Positions 1 to 6,963 of a stretch of DNA of 10,001 bases are shown piece by piece (the stretch's first letter is position 1; each line of letters starts with the position of its first letter). Both the position numbers and the translations under genes were made by a program. Source of the stretch: Alphaproteobacteria bacterium UBA1908 (GTDB lineage Bacteria > Pseudomonadota > Alphaproteobacteria > Caedimonadales > UBA1908); NCBI GenBank assembly GCA_002337525.1, contig DDGG01000036.1:1-10001 (forward strand), read 5' to 3'. The notes beneath the pieces were generated by a model. It did not search any database and was not told where the DNA came from. It was given only the letters and a program-made list of their open reading frames with translations.

Positions 1-20
1 TTTACCACGGCAAGACAGTT

Positions 21-120
21 CGTCTGGATCGTGACGTTGACCTGCGGTCTCCTCACGATGACGGAGAAATAAACGTGTCTTCTCCGGGTGACGAGGTAAT
101 GAACGGACTTCTTCACGATG
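21..120. repeat. Cluster of nested inverted repeats (intergenic palindromic element, probably two degenerate copies)
   Basis: ATCGTGA at 28-34 pairs with TCACGAT at 53-59. Inside it GACC (39-42) pairs with GGTC (46-49) around the loop TGC, giving a two-tier hairpin. CGGAGAA (62-68) pairs with TTCTCCG (80-86). A second degenerate copy is suggested because GTGACG followed by TCACGATG occurs at 31-60 and again at 88-120, with start-to-start distances of 22 and 25. The stretch looks richer in G+C than the spacers further along. On the minus strand the CGTCATCGTGAGGAG...CGATCCAG pattern resembles, from memory, dispersed GC-rich palindromes of alphaproteobacterial genomes; that likeness is inference. 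No other copy was seen in this window. Confidence 0.5.
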
Positions 121-177
121 GCGCTTCCGCTCCGTCATTCTTCACCATAAGATGGAGTAGATGACTCAAACTTATCT

Positions 178-1923
178 TCATCGAAGCTGAAGCTTCCATA
201 ATTTTTGATAAAGGCTTTTTTCTTTATTAACAAGCTCTTCATGCGTGCCCTGGTCAAGAATATGGCCTTTTTCCAGAACAATAATTCGGTCCATATGTTT
301 TAGAGTTGAAAGCCGGTGCGCAATCGCAATAACGGTTTTATTTTGTCTCTGAAAAAGGTGTGACAGGCTTTGCTGAATATCTTTTTCTGTTTGACTATCG
401 AGAGACGAGGTTGCTTCATCGAGAATAAGAATACGGGCATTTTTTAAAAATCCACGAGCAATGGCGAGACGCTGCCGTTGACCACCGGAAAGCTTGATGC
501 CACGCTCTCCTACCTGGGTGCTGTATTGGTCAGGCAACTCCATTATAAAATCATGAAGTTGAGCTTTTTTTGCCGCTTTAATCACATCTTCTTTTGACGC
601 TTTTGGGTTTCCATACTGGATATTCTCATAAAGAGTGCGATGAAAAAGAAGAGTATCTTGAGGAATGACAGCAATATTCTCTCTCAGAGAATTTTCTTGA
701 ACAAATCTAATATCGGTTCCATCAATCAAAATTTCACCTTTCAAAGGAGAGAAATAACGTAACACTAGATTAATTAATGAAGATTTTCCGGCTCCCGAAG
801 GACCCACAAGACCAATTTTCTCGCCTGGTTTTATGGTAAGATCAAGATTCTTAAAAACCGGGACACCATTGTCATAAGCAAAGGAAATATTCTTGAAGTC
901 GATTTGTCCCTGTGTAATGGCAAGAGGTTTCGCGTCGGGTGAATCGGTGGCTTCATGGGGAATTGTCAAAATTGAAAGAGCGCTTTTAAAATCGCCCATA
1001 TGTCGTGCAAAGTCTTGAAGGTTTACTGTAATGCGCCAAATATTTTCCATGACACCTAACGTTATTCCAAAAACAAAGGCAAAATCTCCCAGGGAAACAA
1101 GATTTTGCTGTCGTAAGTAAATCATGTAAAAAAGAAGAATTGTAAAAATTACTATATAAAGAACCCCACCAATAAGCTGTAATTTAAAATTATACTTGTA
1201 TGCTTTAATTTGCTTTGGAATAAAATTATCTCTAATTTCCTGGTCAAGTTTTTCAGTTTCCTGGCGGCGTGTAGCAAAAGAAAAGAGAGTCATAATATTG
1301 GATATTTTATCAGAGATTTGCCCCATTATGGCGTGTCGACTTTCTGTTTCCTGGTAGGAGATTTTATTCAGGCGTTTTGACAGCCTATACATTAAAGGGA
1401 TATATAGACTACTCCACAAGCATACTATTAGCCCGAGAGAAAAATTGATAAAGAAGAGAGCAGAAATACTGACAGAAACTGTAAAAATACGAGACAAAAA
1501 ACCGCTGTGGCATTCCGACCAAAAAGTATCATACCCATCCAGAATACTTTTTAATTTGCTTGTAAGAGATCCCGTAAAGTTATCTTGAAAGAATAGAAAG
1601 GAATGATGTTGAACGTAGTCATAGGATTTTAGCAATAAGGAGCGACGGACAAAGGGTTCTGACTTCCATTCGGCAATACTACTAAGGCGCCATGAAATAT
1701 CCAGAATCAGCTGTGCTCCCAAAAATATAAGGATCGGTGTCATCAGATTTTCAGTAGAGATATTTTCACCTTCTGCCATCAAGTCAATAAAAAGTTTAAT
1801 CGCATAATTATAGGCAAAAGGATAAAAACTGGTAACGAGAGGAGCCATAATCATGACCGCGTAATACCATCGGTAGGGCTTGATATGGTGCCATAGAAAA
1901 CCAAGCAAACTTTTGGACTGCAT
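178..1923 (-). CDS. ABC transporter, fused permease/ATP-binding subunit (type IV exporter, MsbA/LmrA-like)
   Basis: An inner-membrane exporter half-transporter of 581 residues, the usual length for MsbA-type proteins, which work as homodimers or heterodimers. The N-terminal half carries hydrophobic segments near residues 21-46, 62-77, 145-178, 249-270 and 279-295. The nucleotide-binding domain (about 340-575) is complete: A-loop Tyr350, Walker A GPSGAGKS at 374-381, Q-loop Gln422, signature LSGGQ at 478-482, Walker B ending in D502-E503 followed by ATSSLD, and H-loop His536. All catalytic residues are present, so it should be active. ATG is preceded by AGAGG at a 5-nt gap, supporting this start; the stop is TGA. 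The substrate cannot be read from sequence: lipid, drug or peptide export are all possible. No accessory gene (membrane fusion protein, peptidase) adjoins it. It is transcribed divergently from the secreted orphan at 2204. Confidence 0.95.
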   Translation of the reverse strand: MQSKSLLGFLWHHIKPYRWYYAVMIMAPLVTSFYPFAYNYAIKLFIDLMAEGENISTENLMTPILIFLGAQLILDISWRLSSIAEWKSEPFVRRSLLLKSYDYVQHHSFLFFQDNFTGSLTSKLKSILDGYDTFWSECHSGFLSRIFTVSVSISALFFINFSLGLIVCLWSSLYIPLMYRLSKRLNKISYQETESRHAIMGQISDKISNIMTLFSFATRRQETEKLDQEIRDNFIPKQIKAYKYNFKLQLIGGVLYIVIFTILLFYMIYLRQQNLVSLGDFAFVFGITLGVMENIWRITVNLQDFARHMGDFKSALSILTIPHEATDSPDAKPLAITQGQIDFKNISFAYDNGVPVFKNLDLTIKPGEKIGLVGPSGAGKSSLINLVLRYFSPLKGEILIDGTDIRFVQENSLRENIAVIPQDTLLFHRTLYENIQYGNPKASKEDVIKAAKKAQLHDFIMELPDQYSTQVGERGIKLSGGQRQRLAIARGFLKNARILILDEATSSLDSQTEKDIQQSLSHLFQRQNKTVIAIAHRLSTLKHMDRIIVLEKGHILDQGTHEELVNKEKSLYQKLWKLQLR

Positions 1924-1953
1924 CCTTACCTCTTTTATACTATGTTTTTGTAA

Positions 1954-2142
1954 CGTAAATCAAAGAAAGAGGTTTTGCAAAGACTTTTTCTGGATCCTGG
2001 TGGGTTTTTACGCTCTCTAAATGGCAAATATGAGAAAAAACTGTTACTTGGAATAAAGTTTACCGAGCTCAGGGATGCCGAAAAATCAAAAACAATCTGT
2101 TTGAACAAAGATGAAGCTTTTCTAATAAGTTGTTGGGGTTAG
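1954..2142 (+). other. Spacer with a 62-codon open frame of uncertain status
   Basis: The spacer between the divergent ABC transporter and the secreted orphan contains a plus-strand frame open from 1954 to the TAG at 2140-2142. It has no ATG. The first usable start is TTG at 1975, with AGAGG only 2 nt upstream, which is too close for good initiation. The translation has a protein-like mix, for example DPGGFLRSLNGKYEKK then LLLGIKFTELRDAEKSK, so it could be a tiny gene or the remnant of one. A chance open frame is equally possible in A+T-rich DNA of this length. I recognise no family. Confidence 0.15.
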
Positions 2143-2191
2143 TATTGTTCTATCGGTGGGATTGTGCTTTAAAAAGCTAAAGGATCTTACA

Positions 2192-2196
2192 AGGGA
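2192..2196 (+). promoter_or_regulatory. Ribosome binding site that favours a TTG start
   Basis: AGGGA lies 7 nt before TTG at 2204-2206. The longer GTG start at 2156 has only GGGGT about 17 nt upstream, too far for normal initiation, and the in-frame GTG at 2222 has no purine-rich site. Confidence 0.5.
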
Positions 2197-2203
2197 AAGT
2201 ATA

Positions 2204-2758
2204 TTGTTTTCAAAATATTTTGTGATTTTTTGCCTGATTTGTTCTTCTATCTTTCAAAGCCTTAACGCGACAGAGGCAAAAGACTTTACAGATGAGGATC
2301 GCAAAGGCTTTATCAGATTGGTGGACTCATATTTTAGTGATGATGAAATTTTTTCTGCGCCCTTTATCGAGGATCATGGTGAGAAATTTTCTTTATTCTT
2401 GAATAAGTTATTTCACGGCAATGAGGATTGTTTAAAAGCCTTTGTACTTTTAGAGAAAAATCTTCCACAGGCTTTTCAAATATTTCAACAAAATATCCTT
2501 AAGGATGATTACTTTTGTACTGAAGGGTATGGTTTTTGCGCTTTTGGAGATGCTATGTTACTTTTCTGGGGTCAATTCAATGATCGAGTTAAAAGTTTCT
2601 TTGGTCAAAAGAGTGAAGTTTTTAAAAGTAACGCCAGGTATTTAAGAGGCATTAAAGCTCAAAAAGAAAAAAGGCGCCAGGAAATACTTGGTTTTTTGAA
2701 TTTTTTATCTGATCAGGCAGAATATGTTTCTTTTTTCTGTTGGCGCCCCCGCTTGTAG
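2204..2758 (+). CDS. Small secreted protein of unknown function
   Basis: A 184-residue protein that I do not recognise. From the TTG start it begins MFSKYFVIFCLICSS, a compact Sec signal peptide with one lysine, a hydrophobic core and a probable cleavage after Ala22 (SLNA). The mature part, about 162 residues, is acidic in its first half (TDEDRK, SDDEIF, EDHGEKF), rich in Phe, and has Cys in NEDCLK, YFCTEGYGFCAF and the C-terminal FFCWRPRL. A basic stretch (KAQKEKRRQE) precedes the tail. Four exported cysteines allow for disulfides in the periplasm or outside the cell. In-frame GTG at 2156 would add 16 residues and give a longer charged N-region; spacing to ribosome binding sites favours TTG. 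It stands alone, convergent with gmk 45 bp downstream. No function is assigned; it could be a periplasmic or host-directed lineage-specific protein. Confidence 0.7.
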   Translation: MFSKYFVIFCLICSSIFQSLNATEAKDFTDEDRKGFIRLVDSYFSDDEIFSAPFIEDHGEKFSLFLNKLFHGNEDCLKAFVLLEKNLPQAFQIFQQNILKDDYFCTEGYGFCAFGDAMLLFWGQFNDRVKSFFGQKSEVFKSNARYLRGIKAQKEKRRQEILGFLNFLSDQAEYVSFFCWRPRL

Positions 2759-2765
2759 AATTCTC

Positions 2766-2814
2766 AGGGTACCCTTGAAAAATGATTCAAGCCTATCCTG
2801 ATTTCAAGATCGGG
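2766..2814. terminator. Short inverted repeats in the convergent gap; possible bidirectional terminator
   Basis: The gap between the convergent secreted orphan and gmk holds a perfect 10-bp palindrome AGGGTACCCT (2766-2775), a CTTGAA/TTCAAG stem (2774-2779 with 2786-2791) and a CCTGAT/ATCGGG stem with one G-T pair (2797-2802 with 2809-2814) that overlaps the end of gmk. ACCCTT (2771-2776) can also pair with AAGGGT (2819-2824). Position suits termination, but the stems are short and no long T-tract follows, so this is not a classic intrinsic terminator. Confidence 0.3.
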
Positions 2815-3436
2815 TTCTAAGGGTTGTAACAAATTTTGCAAGACCCACCTGACGTTCGCGGCGAAGCCTTTCTCCCTGAAGAATGGCGCGTGCTTGCCGA
2901 ATGCTTTCTTCCAGGTCATGATTGACGATGACATAATCGTATTCGGCCCAGTGGCTCATTTCGTTGGAAGCTTGTGACATGCGTTTCAAAACGACATTTT
3001 CCGAATCCTGATTGCGGGCGCGAAGACGACGTTCCAGTTCTTCCCAGCTGGGAGGCAGAATAAAGACTTTGACAACATCGGCACGAGCAGAATTTGTCAG
3101 AGATTGTGCTCCCTGCCAATCAATATCAAAAATGATGTCCTGTCCTTTAGAAAGATTTTTTTCGACGGGTTCTTTGGGGGTTCCATAATAGTAGTCAAAG
3201 ACTTTGGCATGCTCTAAAAATAAATTATTATCGCGCATTCTGATGAATTCTTCAGGCATTACAAAATAATAATCCTGGCCAGAGACCTCGCCAGGTCGGC
3301 GATGGCGTGTCGTCATGGAAATAGAAGCACTTAGACGGTCATCTTCCGCAAGAAGACGCCGTGTAATGGATGTTTTTCCCGCACCGGAAGGTGATGACAA
3401 AACGAACATAAGGCCACGGCGTTGTAAACAGGTCAT
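2804..3436 (-). CDS. gmk: Guanylate kinase
   Basis: Cytoplasmic nucleoside monophosphate kinase converting GMP (or dGMP) and ATP to GDP and ADP, an essential step in purine nucleotide synthesis. The 210-residue length is normal for the family. The P-loop is SPSGAGKTS at 15-23; GMP-binding elements are TTRHRRPGE at 42-50 with the following GQDYYF, then LEHAKVFDYYYGTP around 74-87; IIFDIDWQGAQ at 101-111 is the core beta-strand motif; the lid carries RLRARNQDSE near 137-146, and the Arg and Glu residues usual for catalysis are in place. ATG at 3436 has no strong ribosome binding site; Met10, just before the core fold, is a possible shorter start. It lies 100 bp downstream of the EamA permease on the same strand, and may be read from it or from its own weak promoter candidate (TTGAAT/TAGATA with an 18-nt spacer on the minus strand, 3477-3506). 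No rpoZ or yicC-type neighbour is present here. Confidence 0.96.
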   Translation of the reverse strand: MTCLQRRGLMFVLSSPSGAGKTSITRRLLAEDDRLSASISMTTRHRRPGEVSGQDYYFVMPEEFIRMRDNNLFLEHAKVFDYYYGTPKEPVEKNLSKGQDIIFDIDWQGAQSLTNSARADVVKVFILPPSWEELERRLRARNQDSENVVLKRMSQASNEMSHWAEYDYVIVNHDLEESIRQARAILQGERLRRERQVGLAKFVTTLRTRS

Positions 3437-3536
3437 ACTTGGATTGACTTCACTATTTTTAAAAAAACGATAATTCTATCTAGCACTTTTTAGAGGCCAG
3501 ATTCAATTTAGAAGTATCCGTTAAGGCACACATTTT

Positions 3537-4445
3537 CTATTTATGTGTCTTTTGCTCGCTGCGAATTAAAAAGAGGCCAGCAATTATCACAAGGGTAACT
3601 CCGGAACACATAAAAACATCAGGGAAAGAGTGCCAAATCAGGGCATCAAAGAGAAGGCCCCATAAAAGGGCTGCATAATCAAAGGGAGCAATAGAGGCAA
3701 CAGGAGCAAGCTGCAGGGCTTTACTCATAACATACTGTGCGGCACACCCCAGAAAACCAATGGCAGAAAAAGATATCATAATTTTTATCGAATAAGCCTG
3801 ACAATAAAAAGGCATTGCGATACTTGTTAAAATAAAAGTGAGGAGGGTGAAGCTAATAATAATAAGAGAAAGACTATCTTCTTGAGAAAGCTTGCGTGTA
3901 AACAGTTGGGCGACAGCATGAAATACACCACCTGTCAGGGCAATAAGACTTCCCGGGTTGGCTTCAGGAGGGCCAGGCCGAAACATGATTAGAACGCCAG
4001 TAAAGCCGAGAAACAGAGAGAACCAGCGATGAAAAGTTGACTTTTCTTTCAGAAATAAAATGGCAAAAAATGTCATAAATATGGGAGCAGAAAAAGTAAT
4101 CGCATAGGCTTCGGCCAGAGGCATCATACGAAAGGCACTTATGAAGCAATAGGTTGCAATGATTGTTGCAAGGGCTCTTAAAAAATGTTGGACAGGATAT
4201 TTGGTTCGAAAGGGATGAGGATGGCGTTCTTTTAAAATCATCGGAACAATAAAAAGAAGACCAAAAACAGACCGAAAAAACAATATTTCAACAAGTGAAA
4301 TATTGGGTGGCAAGGTTTTTGCGAAAACATCCTGAATCGCGTACAATCCCACAGCAAACATCATAAAAAAGACAGCTTTTGAATGGGAACTGAAAGCTTT
4401 CGACGGTGTATCCGGAAGAGTTACTTTGGACGCTGGTATTTTCAC
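3537..4445 (-). CDS. EamA/DMT-superfamily permease
   Basis: An inner-membrane permease of 302 residues with the ten-helix, two-repeat layout of the drug/metabolite transporter superfamily. The first EamA repeat spans about 22-156 and ends in the typical block PLAEAYAITFSAPIF followed by FLKEK; the second spans about 166-296 and holds the matching block LAPVASIAPFDYAALLWG. Both termini are polar and probably cytoplasmic. Family members export amino acids or metabolites; in intracellular alphaproteobacteria some import S-adenosylmethionine, but nothing here fixes the substrate. The start is GTG at 4443-4445, well supported by AGGAG (plus-strand 4451-4455) with a 5-nt gap. It is divergent from the UvrD-type helicase gene and leads toward gmk 100 bp downstream. 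Confidence 0.92.
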   Translation of the reverse strand: MKIPASKVTLPDTPSKAFSSHSKAVFFMMFAVGLYAIQDVFAKTLPPNISLVEILFFRSVFGLLFIVPMILKERHPHPFRTKYPVQHFLRALATIIATYCFISAFRMMPLAEAYAITFSAPIFMTFFAILFLKEKSTFHRWFSLFLGFTGVLIMFRPGPPEANPGSLIALTGGVFHAVAQLFTRKLSQEDSLSLIIISFTLLTFILTSIAMPFYCQAYSIKIMISFSAIGFLGCAAQYVMSKALQLAPVASIAPFDYAALLWGLLFDALIWHSFPDVFMCSGVTLVIIAGLFLIRSEQKTHK

Positions 4446-4450
4446 CCAGT

Positions 4451-4455
4451 CTCCT
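4451..4455 (-). promoter_or_regulatory. Ribosome binding site of the EamA permease (supports its GTG start)
   Basis: On the minus strand AGGAG precedes GTG (4445-4443) by 5 nt. No in-frame ATG lies close by with a comparable site, so the GTG is credible. Confidence 0.6.
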
Positions 4456-4458
4456 GTA

Positions 4459-4482
4459 GGTTAAGGTTTAAGATGATTAACC
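4459..4482. promoter_or_regulatory. Inverted repeat GGTTAA-N12-TTAACC in the divergent promoter region
   Basis: Perfect 6-bp arms at 4459-4464 and 4477-4482 lie between the divergent permease and helicase genes, a position suited to an operator for a dimeric regulator. The arms are short and A+T-rich, so chance occurrence is realistic. Confidence 0.25.
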
Positions 4483-4491
4483 ATAAGCAAA

Positions 4492-6759
4492 ATGCCAAGG
4501 ACAATGCAAGAAGCAATGACCTGTTCTGAAAAAACAATGCGGGAAATGACACACGTGACTGTACCCTCTTATCTTGAATCCTTGAATGAACCTCAATGTA
4601 AAGCGGCAGAAACCACTGAAGGTCCTTTACTGGTTTTAGCGGGTGCCGGAACAGGCAAAACACGTGTTTTGACGACACGAATTGCACACTTGTTTGAAAC
4701 CCGGAAAGCCTGGCCTTCCCAAGTTTTGGCTGTAACTTTTACCAATAAAGCAGCTCGTGAGATGAAAGAACGTCTTGCGTCTCTTTTGGGGCGCGAAGTT
4801 GATGGTATTTGGTTGGGGACATTTCACTCGTTATGTGCTCGCATTTTGCGCCGACATGCGGAAAATGTTGGTCTTGAAAGCTCTTTCACAATTTTAGATA
4901 CAGATGATCAATTAAGATTAATCAAGCAAATATTACGTGCAGAAAATATCGATGAAAAACGCTGGCCCCCACGCGTTATTGCAGGGGTTATAAGTCGCTG
5001 GAAAGACAGGGGGCTGACACCAGATAAAGTTTCAGGTTCTAAATTCCAGGGGACCTCGGAAGATCCGAGTCTTCACGTTTATGAAATTTACCAGGAAAGA
5101 CTTTCGACATTAAATGCTGTTGATTTTGGAGATTTAATGTTAAAGGTTCTGGAACTTTTTCAGACAGTTCCCGAAGTTTTGGAATCCTACCAAAATCAGT
5201 TTCGTTATCTTTTGGTTGACGAATACCAGGATACAAACGTTGCCCAGTACTTATGGTTACGTCTGTTGGCCCAGAAAAACAGCAATATTTGTTGTGTCGG
5301 TGATGACGACCAATCTATTTATGGCTGGCGAGGCGCCGAAGTTTCTAATATCTTGCGCTTTGAAAAAGATTTCCCTGGCGCAGTCGTTGTTCGTCTGGAA
5401 GAAAACTACCGCTCAACGCCACATATTTTGGGCGCTGCTTCCGGTCTTATTACCCATAATGAAGGGCGCCTTGGTAAAACCCTATGGACTCAACGTGACT
5501 CCGGAGAACCTGTTTTAGTGCGAGGTCTTTGGGATGGACAGGAAGAGGCTCGTTTTGTCGGTGAAGAAATTGAGAATCTTCATCGTAAACAGGAAGACCT
5601 GTCAACAATCGCTATTCTTGTCCGTGCGAGCTATCAAACCCGTGAGTTTGAAGAACGTTTTATTACTCTTGGTGTTCCCTATAAAGTTATTGGTGGTTCC
5701 AGGTTTTACGAGCGACAGGAGATCAGGGATGCCCTGGCATATCTTCGATTGATCGCTCAACCTCATGATGGTCTTGCCTTTGAGCGCATTATTAATGTTC
5801 CACGCCGGGGGATTGGTAATGCGACGCTTCAGCTTATTCACCATTATGCACGAATTGAGCAAGTTTCCTTTTCTGAAGCTTGTCAAACTCTTGTAGAAAC
5901 TGATGAAATTCGTGGAAAGGCACGTGCAAGCCTTCAAAGTCTTTTAAAGTCGTTTGATCGCTGGCGCCAACAAAGCCAAACGTTAAAGCCGTCTGATCTT
6001 GTTCAACTTGTTTTGGATGAATCTGGCTATACAGCTATGTGGCAGCAAGATAAATCCCCTGATGCGCCAACGCGTCTGGAAAACCTTAAAGAGCTTGTCC
6101 GTGCACTGGGGGAGTTTGACACTCTTTCTGGATTTTTGGAGCATGTAAGTCTTGTCATGGATAATAATGCGGATGATTTATCTGACAAGGTGAATATTAT
6201 GACGATGCACAGCGCAAAAGGTCTGGAGTTTGATACGGTTTTTCTTGCCGGATGGGAAGAAGAGCTTTTTCCCAGTGCCCGCTCTATTAAAGAACTCGGG
6301 ACAAAAGGTTTGGAGGAAGAGCGACGTCTTGCCTATGTAGGGTTAACCCGAGCCAAGAAAAGAGCCACAATAACGTATGCGTCAAATCGGCGTATTCATG
6401 GACGTTGGCAGTCCTCTATTCCGTCGCGATTCATAGATGAGCTTCCTCGTGAACATATTGATCTTGTCAGGGCAACACGGGGATTCGGGCAACAGGCTCC
6501 TGCGTGGTCCGCGTATCCTGTAAAACAAAGGGGTCTTGCGTCAGAAGGCCATCATTTCGTTCAAGAAAACCTTCAGGAAAATTATCATGGTGTTTCTTCC
6601 CACAGAAAAGAGGAAGCTCCTTTTCAAGTTGGTGACCGGGTTTTTCATCTGAAGTTTGGTCCAGGAACTGTATCTGGATTGGATGCAGACAAAACGGCTG
6701 TCGATTTTGACAAGGCAGGGTCTAAAAAAGTAATGACCAGTTTTCTTGAAGCCTTATAA
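4492..6759 (+). CDS. uvrD: UvrD/PcrA-type superfamily 1A DNA helicase
   Basis: ATP-dependent 3'-5' helicase acting in nucleotide excision and mismatch repair and in clearing proteins or stalled complexes from DNA. All SF1A motifs are intact in 755 residues: Q-motif region LNEPQ at 31-35, Walker A AGAGTGKT at 50-57, motif Ia TFTNKAAREM, GTFHS (Ic), motif II VDEYQDT at 242-248, motif III VGDDDQSIYGWRG from 269, motif IV LEENYRS, motif V MTMHSAKGLEFD at 570-581, and motif VI EEERRLAYVGLTRAKKR at 608-624. The tail FQVGDRVFHLKFGPGTV (711-727, running to 755) is the Tudor-like domain that contacts RNA polymerase in PcrA/UvrD. The start is uncertain: ATG 4492 lacks a ribosome binding site, while in-frame GTG 4555 has GGGAA 9 nt upstream and begins close to where the family usually starts (SYLESLNEPQ). 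The gene is divergent from the permease, and 204 bp separate it from the next gene. PcrA would be an equally valid name. Confidence 0.95.
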   Translation: MPRTMQEAMTCSEKTMREMTHVTVPSYLESLNEPQCKAAETTEGPLLVLAGAGTGKTRVLTTRIAHLFETRKAWPSQVLAVTFTNKAAREMKERLASLLGREVDGIWLGTFHSLCARILRRHAENVGLESSFTILDTDDQLRLIKQILRAENIDEKRWPPRVIAGVISRWKDRGLTPDKVSGSKFQGTSEDPSLHVYEIYQERLSTLNAVDFGDLMLKVLELFQTVPEVLESYQNQFRYLLVDEYQDTNVAQYLWLRLLAQKNSNICCVGDDDQSIYGWRGAEVSNILRFEKDFPGAVVVRLEENYRSTPHILGAASGLITHNEGRLGKTLWTQRDSGEPVLVRGLWDGQEEARFVGEEIENLHRKQEDLSTIAILVRASYQTREFEERFITLGVPYKVIGGSRFYERQEIRDALAYLRLIAQPHDGLAFERIINVPRRGIGNATLQLIHHYARIEQVSFSEACQTLVETDEIRGKARASLQSLLKSFDRWRQQSQTLKPSDLVQLVLDESGYTAMWQQDKSPDAPTRLENLKELVRALGEFDTLSGFLEHVSLVMDNNADDLSDKVNIMTMHSAKGLEFDTVFLAGWEEELFPSARSIKELGTKGLEEERRLAYVGLTRAKKRATITYASNRRIHGRWQSSIPSRFIDELPREHIDLVRATRGFGQQAPAWSAYPVKQRGLASEGHHFVQENLQENYHGVSSHRKEEAPFQVGDRVFHLKFGPGTVSGLDADKTAVDFDKAGSKKVMTSFLEAL

Positions 6760-6855
6760 TTTTATAGATCTTCGAGTTCAACTTAACCATGGGTAAAGAT
6801 TTTTAAGCGTCTTTTACTTCAAAATTAAGAGGACCTTACTTATAAAATCGGTTTT

Positions 6856-6869
6856 TGTGAGTCATCACA
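6856..6869. promoter_or_regulatory. Inverted repeat TGTGA-N4-TCACA upstream of the coiled-coil gene
   Basis: Perfect 5-bp arms at 6856-6860 and 6865-6869 lie about 95 bp before the GTG start in the A+T-rich spacer 6760-6963. The arms match the half-sites of CRP/FNR-type operators, but the spacing is 4 rather than the CRP spacing of 6. It could be an operator or chance. No convincing -35/-10 pair or terminator was found in this spacer. Confidence 0.2.
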
Positions 6870-6948
6870 GGTTTCAAAATTTGTATTTTTAATTCCATAT
6901 TTTAATAAATTTTTCAGTATTCTTTCTGTAAACTGAATAAGGCAGTAT

Positions 6949-6953
6949 GGAGG
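6949..6953 (+). promoter_or_regulatory. Ribosome binding site of the coiled-coil gene
   Basis: GGAGG is followed after 10 nt by GTG at 6964-6966. The overlapping ATG at 6947 runs into TGA after six codons, so it cannot be the start; this fixes the GTG. Confidence 0.65.
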
Positions 6954-6963
6954 TTTTTGAAAA

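Noticed and set aside
3..164. Plus-strand frame open from the left edge to TGA 162-164, about 53 codons
   Set aside because: It runs across the nested inverted repeats, has no clear domain, and its third-position use shows no bias. The palindromic repeat explains the sequence better, though a gene end entering from the left cannot be fully excluded.
1924..2000. Promoter for the ABC transporter with a -10 at TATAAA (minus strand)
   Set aside because: The TATAAA box is only about 10 nt from the ATG, which would make the message nearly leaderless and place the ribosome site at or before the transcription start. No better pair was found.
5216..5937. Plus- and minus-strand open frames inside the helicase gene
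   Set aside because: They overlap the fully motif-supported helicase frame and have no starts with ribosome binding sites or recognisable domains.
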